A stretch of 64,000 nucleotides of DNA from CAINVV01 sp037140615 (GCA_037140615.1 JBAXED010000006.1:1-64000), one strand, 5' to 3'. Shown: positions 17,815 to 27,847, counted from the first letter of the stretch. Program-made: numbers and translations. The notes: generated by a model not told the origin, from the sequence alone.

Positions 17815-18356
17815 AAAGTAAAAAAGAGTTCGAGGCGAATGATTTTCCAATCTTAGCCGAATATGAAGGAGGAAGTATCATCCTTGCCAAACTAGACGAT
17901 CTGCTTAACTGGTCTCGATCCAATTCACTCTGGCCTTTGACTTTTGGAACACGCTGTTGCGCCATTGAATTTATGGCTGTAGGCGCCTCCAGGCATGATA
18001 TGGCTAGATTCGGTATGGAGGTTGCGCGCGCCACGCCGCGCCAGGCCGATATGATCATTATCTCGGGATCGATCAATTACAAAATGGCTCCTGTTCTCAA
18101 AAGATTGTACGATCAGATTGCCGATCCAAAATACGTTATTGCCATGGGTTCATGTGCCATTTCCGGCGGACCGTTTTTCTACAATTCGTATGCTATCGTT
18201 AAAGGTGCAGACCACGTTATCCCGGTAGATGTTTACGTACCCGGATGTCCACCCAGACCGGAAGCACTGTTGTTTGGCATGATGCAACTTCAGAAAAAAA
18301 TCAGAAGAGAGCGGTATTTCTCCAGAAAACAGAAAAAAAATGCCCCACAACCTTGA
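17805..18356 (+). CDS. nuoB: NADH-quinone oxidoreductase subunit B
   Basis: 183 residues from the ATG at 17805; an ATG at 17784 would add seven residues and deepen the overlap with nuoA. It carries the N2 [4Fe-4S] ligands: the tandem Cys in LTFGTRCCAIEFMA, the Cys of AMGSCAISGG and the Cys of VPGCPPRPEALL. N2 is the terminal cluster that reduces quinone. The tail is short and basic (RYFSRKQKKN). It is translationally coupled to nuoA. Confidence 0.95.
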   Translation: MGVKSKKEFEANDFPILAEYEGGSIILAKLDDLLNWSRSNSLWPLTFGTRCCAIEFMAVGASRHDMARFGMEVARATPRQADMIIISGSINYKMAPVLKRLYDQIADPKYVIAMGSCAISGGPFFYNSYAIVKGADHVIPVDVYVPGCPPRPEALLFGMMQLQKKIRRERYFSRKQKKNAPQP

Positions 18357-18422
18357 AGCTAACCGGGAAGATGGGAAAATCAATCATACATTCAATCACT
18401 TCACCAATTGAATTTTAGTGAG

Positions 18423-18878
18423 ATGACAAACGAAGAACTTCTAGCTTGCCTTACGGGCGAGTTTTCAAAAGCCGAGGTTAAACTTGGCAAGCAATATGTT
18501 GAGATAGTGGTTCAGGCAGCCGATCTGCACGAAACATCTGTACAACTCAAAAATGCGCCCACGTTGTCGTTCGATTATCTGTTTTGCCTCTCAGGTGTTG
18601 ATTATCCCGAGTCGATGCAGATAGTATACCACCTCGAATCAACTGCCCATAGACATATCGTGGTCATGAAAGTCAATACTGCTGACCGCCTCGATCCTAA
18701 GGTAGACACGGTTAGCGATGTATGGCAGACAGCCAAATATCACGAAAGGGAAGTGTATGATCTTTTGGGGGTTAAATTTAACAACCACACAGATCTGCGC
18801 AGACTATTCCTGGATGATACCTGGGGATTCCCTCTTAGAAAAGATTACAAAGACGAAGTAAGAATAGTAGAACGATAA
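18423..18878 (+). CDS. nuoC: NADH-quinone oxidoreductase subunit C
   Basis: 151 residues from the ATG at 18423; a TTG 15 bp upstream is the alternative. It is the 30-kDa peripheral subunit, with the family pattern SFDYLFCLSGVDYP, the signature WQTAKYHEREVYDLLGVKF and the C-terminal RRLFLDDTWGFPLRKDY. It is separate from nuoD (4-bp gap), unlike the fused NuoCD of E. coli. Confidence 0.94.
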   Translation: MTNEELLACLTGEFSKAEVKLGKQYVEIVVQAADLHETSVQLKNAPTLSFDYLFCLSGVDYPESMQIVYHLESTAHRHIVVMKVNTADRLDPKVDTVSDVWQTAKYHEREVYDLLGVKFNNHTDLRRLFLDDTWGFPLRKDYKDEVRIVER

Positions 18879-18882
18879 CCTT

Positions 18883-20016
18883 ATGTCTGAAACAAAAGAG
18901 ATTATCATTAGTACGGATAAGATCCACACCGATCAATATCTGGTCAACATGGGGCCTCAGCACCCCTCAACGCACGGGGTACTTAGGTTGCTTGTCCGTT
19001 TGGAGGGTGAAATGGTTCACCATATTCAGCCTCATGTTGGGTACATTCACAGTGGAATCGAAAAAATGTGCGAGGCCCTCTCCTACCCTCAGGTTATTCA
19101 CCTGACCGACCGGATGGATTACCTGTCTGCCCACATGAACAACGAAGCGGTCTGTCTCTGCGTGGAGAATGCACTTCAGGTGGAGGTTCCCGACCGCGTA
19201 AAATACATCCGCACCATCTTTGACGAACTAAGCCGTCTGGCATCACATCAACTTTGGTGGTGTGTGATGGGTATGGACATGGGCGCATTAACAACTTTCT
19301 TTTATGGCCTTCGCGACCGCGAGCACATTCTCGATATTTTCGAAGAGACTTGTGGCGCGCGGATGACCCTCAACTACAGTGTTCCCGGAGGAGTGATGTT
19401 CGACATTCACCCAAATTTCCAGAAGAGAGTCAAAGATTTCATCAAAGAATTCAGAAAGAAACTGCCTGAATACGATCAATTGCTTACAGGGAATGTTATT
19501 TTCCAGGAGCGCACCAACGACATCGGCTATCTTTCTCTGGAGGATGCTATCGCCTGGGGTGTAACTGGTCCATCGGGCCGTGCATCAGGTTTTTCCTGCG
19601 ATGTCAGAAAACATGAGCCTTATAGCGCTTATCCACTCGTAGATTTCCAGGAAAAATTAGATACCAAGGGAGATTCATTTACCCGTTATCGTTTGAGAAT
19701 GGAGGAGATGCACGAATCCCTCCGCATCATAGAACAACTGATCGACAACATCCCGGAAGGTGATTATGCCGTCAAGATGAAAGGTGTTGTTAAACTACCG
19801 GAAGGTGAATTTTACCAGAGAGTCGAAAGTGCCAGAGGCGAATTTGGGGTGTACATTGTCAGCGATGGCAAGAAAAACCCCTATCGTGTGAAGTTTCGTT
19901 CGCCGGGATTCTCCAACCTTTTTGCGCTTAACAAGATGGCTGCCGGTCACAAGATCGCTGACCTTGTCGCCATCATGTCTACACTCGACCTTGTTATCCC
20001 GGACATTGACAGGTAA
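18883..20016 (+). CDS. nuoD: NADH-quinone oxidoreductase subunit D
   Basis: A 377-residue 49-kDa subunit that forms the quinone pocket with NuoB. Signatures are NMGPQHPSTHGVLRLLV at the N-terminus, HVGYIHSGIEKMCE, LFALNKMAAGHKIADL near the end and the C-terminal DLVIPDIDR. Length is normal for a separate NuoD. It sits 4 bp after nuoC. Confidence 0.96.
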   Translation: MSETKEIIISTDKIHTDQYLVNMGPQHPSTHGVLRLLVRLEGEMVHHIQPHVGYIHSGIEKMCEALSYPQVIHLTDRMDYLSAHMNNEAVCLCVENALQVEVPDRVKYIRTIFDELSRLASHQLWWCVMGMDMGALTTFFYGLRDREHILDIFEETCGARMTLNYSVPGGVMFDIHPNFQKRVKDFIKEFRKKLPEYDQLLTGNVIFQERTNDIGYLSLEDAIAWGVTGPSGRASGFSCDVRKHEPYSAYPLVDFQEKLDTKGDSFTRYRLRMEEMHESLRIIEQLIDNIPEGDYAVKMKGVVKLPEGEFYQRVESARGEFGVYIVSDGKKNPYRVKFRSPGFSNLFALNKMAAGHKIADLVAIMSTLDLVIPDIDR

Positions 20017-20060
20017 TTAGTACTAACACGATTGAACTATATCGAAAATCATCAAATCTA

Positions 20061-21149
20061 ATGGGATTCAATATTTACGACTTTTCAGGAATGACCCACA
20101 ACATGCACCTGTGGTTTTTGGAGCGGATGTCTCCAACGGCTACTATCATTGTTGAATGGACCATCATCGGGGTCAGTTACATGCTTTTCGTTGCCCTCTT
20201 CGGTTTGTTTCTGGTATACGCCGAAAGAAAGGTGTGCGCAGCGTTCCAACAGCGTTTGGGACCCATGCGTGTAGGTTTTTGGGGATTGCTCCAAACCATC
20301 GCCGACTTTCTCAAGTTGCTGATGAAAGAGCTGATCATGCCCAAAAGTGCCGACAAATTTCTTTACAACCTTGCTCCTTTTATCGTTATGATTGCCACCT
20401 TCCTGGCCATGGCGGTATTGCCTTTTGCCAAGGGGTTGCAAACACTCGATTTTGATATCGGGATATTTTATGTGACAGCTGTCTCATCAGTCGGTGTTAT
20501 TGGGATCCTGTTGGCAGGCTGGTCAAGCAACAACAAATATTCGCTGATCGGTGCCATGCGGAGCGGTGCGCAAATTCTCAGCTATGAGTTGTCTGTCTCC
20601 CTTTCATTGGTAACCATTATTATCCTTGCCGGCTCAATGCAACTTTCAGTGATCGTTGAAAGTCAGCGTGACAGCTGGTTTTTGTTCAAGGGACACATCC
20701 CTTCTCTGATCGCTTTCGTCATATTCCTGGTAGCCGGAACCGCTGAAACCAATCGCGGTCCTTTCGACCTTGCAGAAGCCGAATCAGAGCTAACGGCTGG
20801 TTTCCATACAGAATATTCAGGTATTAAATTTGCTTTCTTCTTTTTAGCAGAATACATCAACATGTTCATCGTTGCAGCCATGGCCACAACAGTTTTCCTC
20901 GGAGGCTGGATGCCTTTACATTTTGGTTCCTTCGAATCTTTTAATGTTGTCATGGATTTTATCCCACCACTTGTTTGGTTCTTCATGAAAGTAATGGGCG
21001 TAATATTTCTGATCATGTGGTTCAAATGGACTTTCCCCCGTTTAAGGGTTGACCAAATTCTGACACTCGAGTGGAAATACCTGTTGCCAATCAATCTGGT
21101 TAACATCCTGCTGATGTGCCTGGTTGTTCTAACCAAATTCCATCTGTAA
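20061..21149 (+). CDS. nuoH: NADH-quinone oxidoreductase subunit H
   Basis: A 362-residue membrane subunit with about eight helices. It joins the hydrophilic arm to the membrane arm and forms the quinone entry channel. Diagnostic motifs are YAERKVCAAFQQRLGPMRVG, the acidic loop GPFDLAEAESELTAGFHTEY and the C-terminal FKWTFPRLRVDQ. It follows nuoD directly; in operons with the NADH module, nuoE, nuoF and nuoG lie between them. Confidence 0.96.
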   Translation: MGFNIYDFSGMTHNMHLWFLERMSPTATIIVEWTIIGVSYMLFVALFGLFLVYAERKVCAAFQQRLGPMRVGFWGLLQTIADFLKLLMKELIMPKSADKFLYNLAPFIVMIATFLAMAVLPFAKGLQTLDFDIGIFYVTAVSSVGVIGILLAGWSSNNKYSLIGAMRSGAQILSYELSVSLSLVTIIILAGSMQLSVIVESQRDSWFLFKGHIPSLIAFVIFLVAGTAETNRGPFDLAEAESELTAGFHTEYSGIKFAFFFLAEYINMFIVAAMATTVFLGGWMPLHFGSFESFNVVMDFIPPLVWFFMKVMGVIFLIMWFKWTFPRLRVDQILTLEWKYLLPINLVNILLMCLVVLTKFHL

Positions 21150-21161
21150 AATTATAGCTAT

Positions 21162-21644
21162 ATGAACGCGCTATTTCAATATATCAGCACAGTTTTCAAA
21201 GGAGTAGGATCGCTTCTTACGGGTATGAAAATTACCGGTAAGTATGTTTTTACCCCCTGGAATAATGTGACACAACAATATCCAGAAAACCGTGACACAC
21301 TAAAAATGTTCGACCGTTTTCGTGGTGAAGTTATCATGCCCCACAGCGAAATCAACGAACATCTATGCACGGGATGTGGCATTTGTGAGCTCAATTGTCC
21401 CAATGGGTCGATTGAGGTCATCAGCAAAATGGAACTAACCGAAGAAGGCAAGAAAAAAAGAGCCATCGACCAGTACATCTACCATTTGGGTATGTGCACC
21501 TTTTGCAACCTTTGTATCAAGGCTTGTCCGACAGGTGCCATCTCAATGGGACAAAATTTTGAACATGCCGTTTGGGATCGTTCAAAATTGACCAAGGTAC
21601 TTAACCAGCCTGGTTCGAAAATTTCCCAGGGAGTGAAAGAATAA
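21162..21644 (+). CDS. nuoI: NADH-quinone oxidoreductase subunit I
   Basis: A 160-residue 2[4Fe-4S] ferredoxin-like subunit carrying clusters N6a and N6b. The two motifs are CTGCGICELNCP and CTFCNLCIKACP. In complexes without the NADH module (EFG), NuoI is the natural entry point for electrons from a ferredoxin or another donor. It is 12 bp after nuoH. Confidence 0.95.
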   Translation: MNALFQYISTVFKGVGSLLTGMKITGKYVFTPWNNVTQQYPENRDTLKMFDRFRGEVIMPHSEINEHLCTGCGICELNCPNGSIEVISKMELTEEGKKKRAIDQYIYHLGMCTFCNLCIKACPTGAISMGQNFEHAVWDRSKLTKVLNQPGSKISQGVKE

Positions 21645-21669
21645 CAAACAGCCACAAAAAATATTCGCT

Positions 21670-22221
21670 ATGAGTCTCAATGATATTATGTTCTACCTGT
21701 TTGCCGGTTCAATTCTGACCTTCTCACTTTTAACCGTCACCAGTCGCAGAATCCTTAGATCAGCAGTCTATTTGCTTTTCGTTCTGGTTTCTACAGCAGG
21801 GATCTATTTCATGCTGAATTACAATTTTCTTGCTGCGGTTCAGTTAACTGTCTATGCAGGAGGTATAATTGTCTTAATCATCTTTTCCATCCTTTTGACG
21901 AGTCATGTTAGTGAAAAGGCCGTAGTTGCTCCTGTAAAACAGCAGATTTTTTCAGCCCTCGCTGTGGCAGCCGGTGCGGTTCTGACAATTATGACCATCT
22001 TCAAATTTGCCTTTGTACCTTCTACTTCACCTGCTGTCGAAGCCAATGTTCACAATGTTGGTCTTGCACTCGTGTCATACAAAAGAGATGGATTCGCTCT
22101 GCCGTTCGAGGTGATCTCAATCCTTCTTCTAGCTGCAATGGTTGGAGCCATCGTTCTTGCCAAAAAGGAGAAAAACATGGAGCCTGCCGGTAGTCAAACA
22201 AAAAATAATCCTGATAAATAA
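21670..22221 (+). CDS. nuoJ: NADH-quinone oxidoreductase subunit J
   Basis: A 183-residue membrane subunit with five helices. The family motif lies in the third helix region (LAAVQLTVYAGGIIVLIIFS), followed by a long loop and a last helix ending in GAIVLAKKEK. It is adjacent to nuoK (8-bp gap), as is usual. Confidence 0.94.
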   Translation: MSLNDIMFYLFAGSILTFSLLTVTSRRILRSAVYLLFVLVSTAGIYFMLNYNFLAAVQLTVYAGGIIVLIIFSILLTSHVSEKAVVAPVKQQIFSALAVAAGAVLTIMTIFKFAFVPSTSPAVEANVHNVGLALVSYKRDGFALPFEVISILLLAAMVGAIVLAKKEKNMEPAGSQTKNNPDK

Positions 22222-22229
22222 TCAAAATC

Positions 22230-22547
22230 ATGATAGACAATATCCCTCTTAATGCATTTCTTGTTATCAGTACCCTGATGTTCTTTATCGGCATCTATGG
22301 TTTTCTGACTAGAAGAAATTTGATTACCATGTTGATGTCCGTCGAGTTGATCCTCAATTCTGTGAATATTAATTTTGTGGTTTTCAATAAGTTTCTCTAT
22401 CCAAACCTGCTCCACGGCCATTTTTTCAGTCTGATCGTGATCGCAGTTGCGGCTTCTGAAGCTGCCGTAGCCATTGCCATTATCATCAACATCTACCGGA
22501 ATTTTAAATCGATTGATGTGGATAACCTTGACCAAATGAAACTCTGA
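22230..22547 (+). CDS. nuoK: NADH-quinone oxidoreductase subunit K
   Basis: A 105-residue membrane subunit with three helices. The conserved Glu lies in MLMSVELILNSVNINFV, and a second acidic site lies in VAASEAAVAIAIIINIYR. It has the MrpC-like fold. It is placed between nuoJ and nuoL. Confidence 0.95.
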   Translation: MIDNIPLNAFLVISTLMFFIGIYGFLTRRNLITMLMSVELILNSVNINFVVFNKFLYPNLLHGHFFSLIVIAVAASEAAVAIAIIINIYRNFKSIDVDNLDQMKL

Positions 22548-22575
22548 TCTAATAACTGTATAGAAAAAATTAACC

Positions 22576-24492
22576 ATGAATAGTTACGCATATACATTGT
22601 TGATCCCGCTGATTCCTTTTTTCGTATTCATCTTTGTTGGGATGGCCGAAGACAAGTTAAAGGGCAAATTGGGCGGTCTGATCGGAACGGCAGGATTGGG
22701 AATAGCGACTTTCCTTTCCTACATGACTGCCTTCAAATATTTCATCACAGACCACGTGGCAGGGACAGGGTACACCTCTTTCAAGGCATTTGAAATCACT
22801 TGGCTGCACCTTACCGACAAACTGACCATTAATTTGGGTGTATTGATCGACCCGATTTCAGTCATGATGCTGGTGGTAATCACTACAGTATCTTTCATGG
22901 TGCATATTTACAGCCTTGGCTACATGGAGGGCGAAAGAGGCTTTGCACGTTTTTACGCCTTTCTGTCTTTGTTTAGTTTCTCTATGCTTGGATTGGTTTT
23001 GGCCACCAACCTGTTTCAAATGTATATCTTCTGGGAACTCGTGGGCGTCTCGTCCTTTCTGCTGATCGGATATTACTACGAAAAACCCAGTGCCTTTTCG
23101 GCAGCTAAAAAAGCTTTTATCGTTACCCGTTTTGCGGATCTTGGCTTCCTGATCGGTATTCTTATTCTTTCTTTCAATACCGGAACTTTCGACTTCCAGA
23201 CCCTCACTGACCCCAAAGGACTTGCCATTGCATCAACAGGCGGAGCCGTTTTCATGGGATTATCAGTGATCACCTGGGCCTTGATATTCATCTTTATCGG
23301 TGGTGCCGGTAAATCGGCCATGTTCCCGCTACACATCTGGTTGCCTGATGCGATGGAAGGTCCAACACCTGTTTCTGCATTGATCCATGCCGCGACAATG
23401 GTGGTTGCGGGAGTTTATCTGGTGGCTCGTCTTTTCCCTGTGTATGCTCAGGGAGGCCCAGTTGCTCTTGAGGTTGTGGCCTGGGTAGGTGCCTTTACTT
23501 CTCTTTTTGCTGCAGTAATTGCCACCACTCAAACAGATATAAAAAGGGTGCTGGCATTTTCGACTATGTCACAAATCGGATACATGATGCTTTCTTTGGG
23601 TGTTTCCGGCTATGGTGGAGAAGAGGGACTCGGTTTCATGGCCGGCAACTTCCACTTATTCACCCACGCCATGTTCAAGGCGCTTCTCTTCCTCGGTGCA
23701 GGTGCAATCATCCATGCCGTTCACAGCAACGACATGACCGAAATGGGTGGCTTACGCAAGTACTTACCTATCACGCATATAACCTTCCTGATTGCCTGCC
23801 TCACAATTTCCGGCATGCCTTTATTATCAGGATTCTTCAGCAAAGATGAGATTCTGGTGGCAGCTTTCCACTCCAATAAAATTCTTTTCGGCATCGAATA
23901 TTTTGTAGCCGGACTTACCGCTTTCTATATGTTCCGTCTTTATTACAATATTTTTTGGGGCCATGACCGTCATTACCACCATACACCTCACGAAGCCCCG
24001 CTGGTGATGACTGTCCCGCTCATGATCCTGGCCTTTGGATCTGTTTTCTCAGGTTACCTGCCATTCCACAATATGGTAACCTCTGATGGGCTGGGTTTCG
24101 AATCGCACATCGACTATATGATCGCTGTTCCTTCTGTTTTGATTGGGCTTATTGGGATAGCTATTGCCACCGTAATGTACAAAAAGGAAAATGCTCTTCC
24201 GGATAAGGTGGCAGCTTCTTTTAAATACCTCTATCGCTGGTCATTCCGCAAATTTTACATCGACGAGGTCTACCTTTTCGTTACAAAAAAAATCATATTC
24301 AATTACATATCCAGACCTGTTGCCTGGTTCGACCGTCACATTGTTGATGGCACCATGAACGGGATAGCCAATTTAGTTGTATTTCTATCCTTCAATGTCA
24401 AAGGACTTCAATCAGGCAGAGTGCAACAATATGGATTTGTGTTTGTCACAGGTGTTATTGCCCTGGTGTTGATTTTCGTTTACGTACTTTAA
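22576..24492 (+). CDS. nuoL: NADH-quinone oxidoreductase subunit L
   Basis: A 638-residue antiporter-like subunit at the distal end of the membrane arm. It has the N-terminal Oxidored_q1_N region (DPISVMMLVVITTVSFMVHI, YMEGERGFARFYAFLSLFSF), the proton channel motif YIFWELVGVSSFLLIGYYYE, the Lys/His helix LHIWLPDAMEGPTPVSALIH and the lateral amphipathic helix region at the C-terminus. Length is normal. Confidence 0.96.
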   Translation: MNSYAYTLLIPLIPFFVFIFVGMAEDKLKGKLGGLIGTAGLGIATFLSYMTAFKYFITDHVAGTGYTSFKAFEITWLHLTDKLTINLGVLIDPISVMMLVVITTVSFMVHIYSLGYMEGERGFARFYAFLSLFSFSMLGLVLATNLFQMYIFWELVGVSSFLLIGYYYEKPSAFSAAKKAFIVTRFADLGFLIGILILSFNTGTFDFQTLTDPKGLAIASTGGAVFMGLSVITWALIFIFIGGAGKSAMFPLHIWLPDAMEGPTPVSALIHAATMVVAGVYLVARLFPVYAQGGPVALEVVAWVGAFTSLFAAVIATTQTDIKRVLAFSTMSQIGYMMLSLGVSGYGGEEGLGFMAGNFHLFTHAMFKALLFLGAGAIIHAVHSNDMTEMGGLRKYLPITHITFLIACLTISGMPLLSGFFSKDEILVAAFHSNKILFGIEYFVAGLTAFYMFRLYYNIFWGHDRHYHHTPHEAPLVMTVPLMILAFGSVFSGYLPFHNMVTSDGLGFESHIDYMIAVPSVLIGLIGIAIATVMYKKENALPDKVAASFKYLYRWSFRKFYIDEVYLFVTKKIIFNYISRPVAWFDRHIVDGTMNGIANLVVFLSFNVKGLQSGRVQQYGFVFVTGVIALVLIFVYVL

Positions 24493-24506
24493 GAAACTGA
24501 AATAAA

Positions 24507-26018
24507 ATGAACATTCTAACCCTTTTTGTAGTGATCCCGGTTCTTACCGTAGCCGGAATCCTATTCACAAAAGATCTCAAGCAGTCGAGGATGGTGAGTG
24601 CCATCGGGATGACCCTTCAATTAATCCTTTCTGCTGTACTGGTCTATCTGTATGTATCGGAACGCAATGCCGGCAACATGGCTCCCATGCTGTTTACTTT
24701 TGATGCACTTTGGTTTCCTGCACTTAATATTCATTATGCCGTTGGAGTGGACGGTATTTCTGTGGCGATGATTGCCCTCACAGGAGTGGTCGTTTTTGCG
24801 GGAATATTCGCCTCCTGGAGAATGGAGTTTCTCTCACGCGAATTCTTTATCTCACTGATATTGCTTGCTACAGGGGTTTTCGGATTTTTTATCTCTCTCG
24901 ACCTCTTTACCATGTTCCTCTTTTATGAGATCGCTGTGATTCCAATGTACCTGTTGATTGGTATCTGGGGCTCAGGGCCAAAAGAATATTCTGCCATGAA
25001 ACTGACCCTGATGCTAATGGGTGGATCTGCTCTCTTAATGGTTGGAATTCTGGGCATCTATTTCTTTTCTGCCCCGGCAGGAGGTCATTTGACATTCAAT
25101 GTATTGGAAATTGCGAAACATCAGATTCCAATTGAGATGCAACGATTCCTCTTCCCTTTTACCTTTGTCGGGTTCGGTATCCTGGGTGCCTTGTTCCCCT
25201 TCCATACCTGGTCACCTGATGGCCATGCTTCAGCACCAACTGCTGTTTCCATGCTTCACGCAGGTGTTTTGATGAAATTAGGAGGATACGGTGCGTTCCG
25301 CGTCGCCATCTTTCTGATGCCTGAAGCCGCTCATGAACAAGCCTGGATCTTTATTATCCTTACCGGCATCAGTGTTGTCTATGGAGCCTTCGGAGCCATC
25401 TACCAAAAAGACTTGAAATACATCAATGCCTATTCTTCAGTAAGTCACTGTGGATTGGTGCTCTTTGCTGTTCTGATGATGAACCAGACAGCCTTCACCG
25501 GTGCAGTGATCCAGATGATTTCTCACGGATTGATGACAGCCCTTTTCTTCGCCCTGATCGGGATGATCTATGGCCGCACTCATACCCGTATGATCAATGA
25601 AATGGGCGGTTTGATGAAAGTGATTCCTTTCCTTGGCGTTATCTATGTAATTGCCGGTTTGGCTTCTTTGGGATTACCCGGATTTTCCGGTTTCGTTGCG
25701 GAGATGACCATTTTCTTCGGAGCATACCAGCATGTTGACCTTTTCCACAGGGTGGCAACAATCGTTGCCGTCTCCTCCATTGTTATAACAGCAGTTTACA
25801 TTCTGAGAGTTGTCGGAGTATTGCTGATGGGACCAATCAAAGACGACCATTTCCTTCATTTGGAGGATGCCAACTGGTACGAGAGACTATCGACCATCAC
25901 ATTGGTGATTGGTATCACTTTTGTTGGAATGGCACCGCTCTATTTGTCTGATATGATCAATTTCAGTTTGGCGCCAATAATGGAGAAGCTGGCAACCATC
26001 CAGATTCCGGGAATGTAA
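24507..26018 (+). CDS. nuoM: NADH-quinone oxidoreductase subunit M
   Basis: A 503-residue antiporter-like proton-pumping subunit. Key motifs are FLFYEIAVIPMYLLIGIWG (channel Glu), FPFHTWSPDGHASAPTAVSM (family-specific HTW.PDAH-like motif), INAYSSVSHCG and GLPGFSGFVAEM. It is 14 bp after nuoL. Confidence 0.96.
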   Translation: MNILTLFVVIPVLTVAGILFTKDLKQSRMVSAIGMTLQLILSAVLVYLYVSERNAGNMAPMLFTFDALWFPALNIHYAVGVDGISVAMIALTGVVVFAGIFASWRMEFLSREFFISLILLATGVFGFFISLDLFTMFLFYEIAVIPMYLLIGIWGSGPKEYSAMKLTLMLMGGSALLMVGILGIYFFSAPAGGHLTFNVLEIAKHQIPIEMQRFLFPFTFVGFGILGALFPFHTWSPDGHASAPTAVSMLHAGVLMKLGGYGAFRVAIFLMPEAAHEQAWIFIILTGISVVYGAFGAIYQKDLKYINAYSSVSHCGLVLFAVLMMNQTAFTGAVIQMISHGLMTALFFALIGMIYGRTHTRMINEMGGLMKVIPFLGVIYVIAGLASLGLPGFSGFVAEMTIFFGAYQHVDLFHRVATIVAVSSIVITAVYILRVVGVLLMGPIKDDHFLHLEDANWYERLSTITLVIGITFVGMAPLYLSDMINFSLAPIMEKLATIQIPGM

Positions 26019-26051
26019 GAACTATTATTCAGTAAAATAATAACTTTTGAT

Positions 26052-27473
26052 ATGAGTTTAAGCGATCTTCTGATAATGAGAAATGAGCTCCTTCTGACCT
26101 TAATGGCCATGTTGCTGCTCACGATCGATTTGAATCTGAACCATGCGAAGAAGAGTCTGATGATCCCAATTTCGATCGGCCTCTTTCTGGTCGTAACAGT
26201 AATTGGATTTATCCCTCAGCAAGACAGTTCGCTGTTTGGAGGGATGTATCACACCAACGGAATGGTCCAGCTGATGAAGAATATTCTGAACATTGGGGTT
26301 CTGATCATTCTATTCCAATCTGTTGGTTGGTTAAGGAGTCCGGCCAACAATTCAAAGATCAGCGAATACTTCTTCCTGCTGGTTACTACCCTCATCGGGA
26401 TGAACTTCATGATTTCATCGGGTGATTTTCTGATGCTGTATTTAGGTCTTGAGCTTGCCACTATCCCCATTGCCGCATTAGCCGCCTTTACTCATTTCAA
26501 CACTAAATCTTCAGAAGCGGGTATCAAATTACTGCTTTCATCAGCCCTCTCTTCCGGGATATTGTTGTACGGAATATCCATGATTTACGGATCCACCGGA
26601 TCAATCTATTTTGATACAATTGGGGCAGCATATGCCAACGTGCCTTTGCAGGTGCTGGCATTTATCTTTTTCTTTACGGGCATGGCCTTCAAAATTTCAC
26701 TTGTACCTTTCCACCTCTGGACTGCCGACGTTTACGAGGGTGCTCCGATCAATGTCACTTCTTATCTTTCTGTCATCTCCAAAGGTGCTGCCGCTTTCAT
26801 CCTGATTATTGTAATGTTTACCGTGTTCAAATCACTTGCTCCGGTATATAAAAACATGATCTATCTGGTTGCTGTTCTTACCATGACCATCGGTAACCTG
26901 TTTGCCATGAGACAGAAGAACATGAAAAGGTTTCTTGCATTCTCGTCCATTGCGCAAGCTGGATTTATTCTCTTGGGTATCCTTGGTACCAACAAAATGG
27001 GCATGACTTCGGTTGTCTATTTCGTTTTGGTCTATATCTTCTCCAACCTGGGAGCCTTCGGAGTGGTAGCAGCTATTTCGGCAAAGACCGGGAAAGAGTA
27101 CATGGATGATTACGATGGTTTGTACCTGACCAATCCAAAACTGAGCTTGCTGATGACGCTCTCGATGTTCTCATTGGCTGGCATTCCTCCTGTGGCAGGA
27201 TTCTTTGGAAAAATGTGGCTCTTTATGTCGGCAGCTTCTAATGGTTACTACTGGCTGGTATTCATCGCCGTATTGAATGCTACCATCTCCTTGTATTACT
27301 ACTTATTGGTGGTCAAAGCCATGTGGATCAACAAAAGTGATCATCCAATTGCTAAATTTGAAAGCGACAATTACACTAAAATTGGATTGGCTCTTTGTGC
27401 TTTGGGCATATTTGTACTTGGTGCATGGAGCCAGGTTTATGAGTTCATCAATAACCTCTCTTTCGGTATCTGA
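26052..27473 (+). CDS. nuoN: NADH-quinone oxidoreductase subunit N
   Basis: A 473-residue antiporter-like subunit. Motifs are LMLYLGLELATIPIAALAAF, FKISLVPFHLWTADVYEGAP and FSSIAQAGFILLGI, with AGIPPVAGFFGKMWLF near the C-terminus. It is the last recognised complex I gene of the cluster; a small gene follows 47 bp downstream. Confidence 0.95.
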   Translation: MSLSDLLIMRNELLLTLMAMLLLTIDLNLNHAKKSLMIPISIGLFLVVTVIGFIPQQDSSLFGGMYHTNGMVQLMKNILNIGVLIILFQSVGWLRSPANNSKISEYFFLLVTTLIGMNFMISSGDFLMLYLGLELATIPIAALAAFTHFNTKSSEAGIKLLLSSALSSGILLYGISMIYGSTGSIYFDTIGAAYANVPLQVLAFIFFFTGMAFKISLVPFHLWTADVYEGAPINVTSYLSVISKGAAAFILIIVMFTVFKSLAPVYKNMIYLVAVLTMTIGNLFAMRQKNMKRFLAFSSIAQAGFILLGILGTNKMGMTSVVYFVLVYIFSNLGAFGVVAAISAKTGKEYMDDYDGLYLTNPKLSLLMTLSMFSLAGIPPVAGFFGKMWLFMSAASNGYYWLVFIAVLNATISLYYYLLVVKAMWINKSDHPIAKFESDNYTKIGLALCALGIFVLGAWSQVYEFINNLSFGI

Positions 27474-27520
27474 AATTACGGGTAAATACAACTACAAACG
27501 AATTGATTTAAGCAAAAATA

Positions 27521-27847
27521 ATGGTACTCAAAGCAAAACATATCGTCGAAGAGATCAACGGCCAACGCTGCACGGTTGTTGAGAAAGGAATTGAGAAAAA
27601 AAGAGTAACCTTTCTGAAAGACCTGCTTCAGAACAATCAGTTCGAAGTCGTTGTCGAAGAATTAGCTAAAACGGAGGAATCCACCGTTCAACTTTACAAC
27701 ATTGGTGTGACAGATCTTGTGTTTAGCCCTGTTATTGCTGTTTATGAGATGACTCTTAAAACTTCATCAGGTGAACCTGTAACTGCTGCCTACTGGAATC
27801 AGGAATCATCTGAGAGCATCAAGGAATACTGGTTGATGGCGAAATAA
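27521..27847 (+). CDS. Small protein of unknown function at the end of the nuo operon
   Basis: A 108-residue cytoplasmic protein with no signal peptide or membrane helix. The N-terminal half is basic and helical (EKGIEKKRVTFLKDLLQNNQ); the C-terminal half is a small alpha/beta region ending AAYWNQESSESIKEYWLMAK. I do not recognise the family. It lies 47 bp after nuoN in the same orientation with no terminator between, so it is probably part of the nuo transcript. Confidence 0.65.
   Translation: MVLKAKHIVEEINGQRCTVVEKGIEKKRVTFLKDLLQNNQFEVVVEELAKTEESTVQLYNIGVTDLVFSPVIAVYEMTLKTSSGEPVTAAYWNQESSESIKEYWLMAK

Noticed and set aside
20663..21136. 157-codon minus-strand reading frame inside nuoH
   Set aside because: Antisense shadow of a well-conserved subunit gene; no family resemblance.
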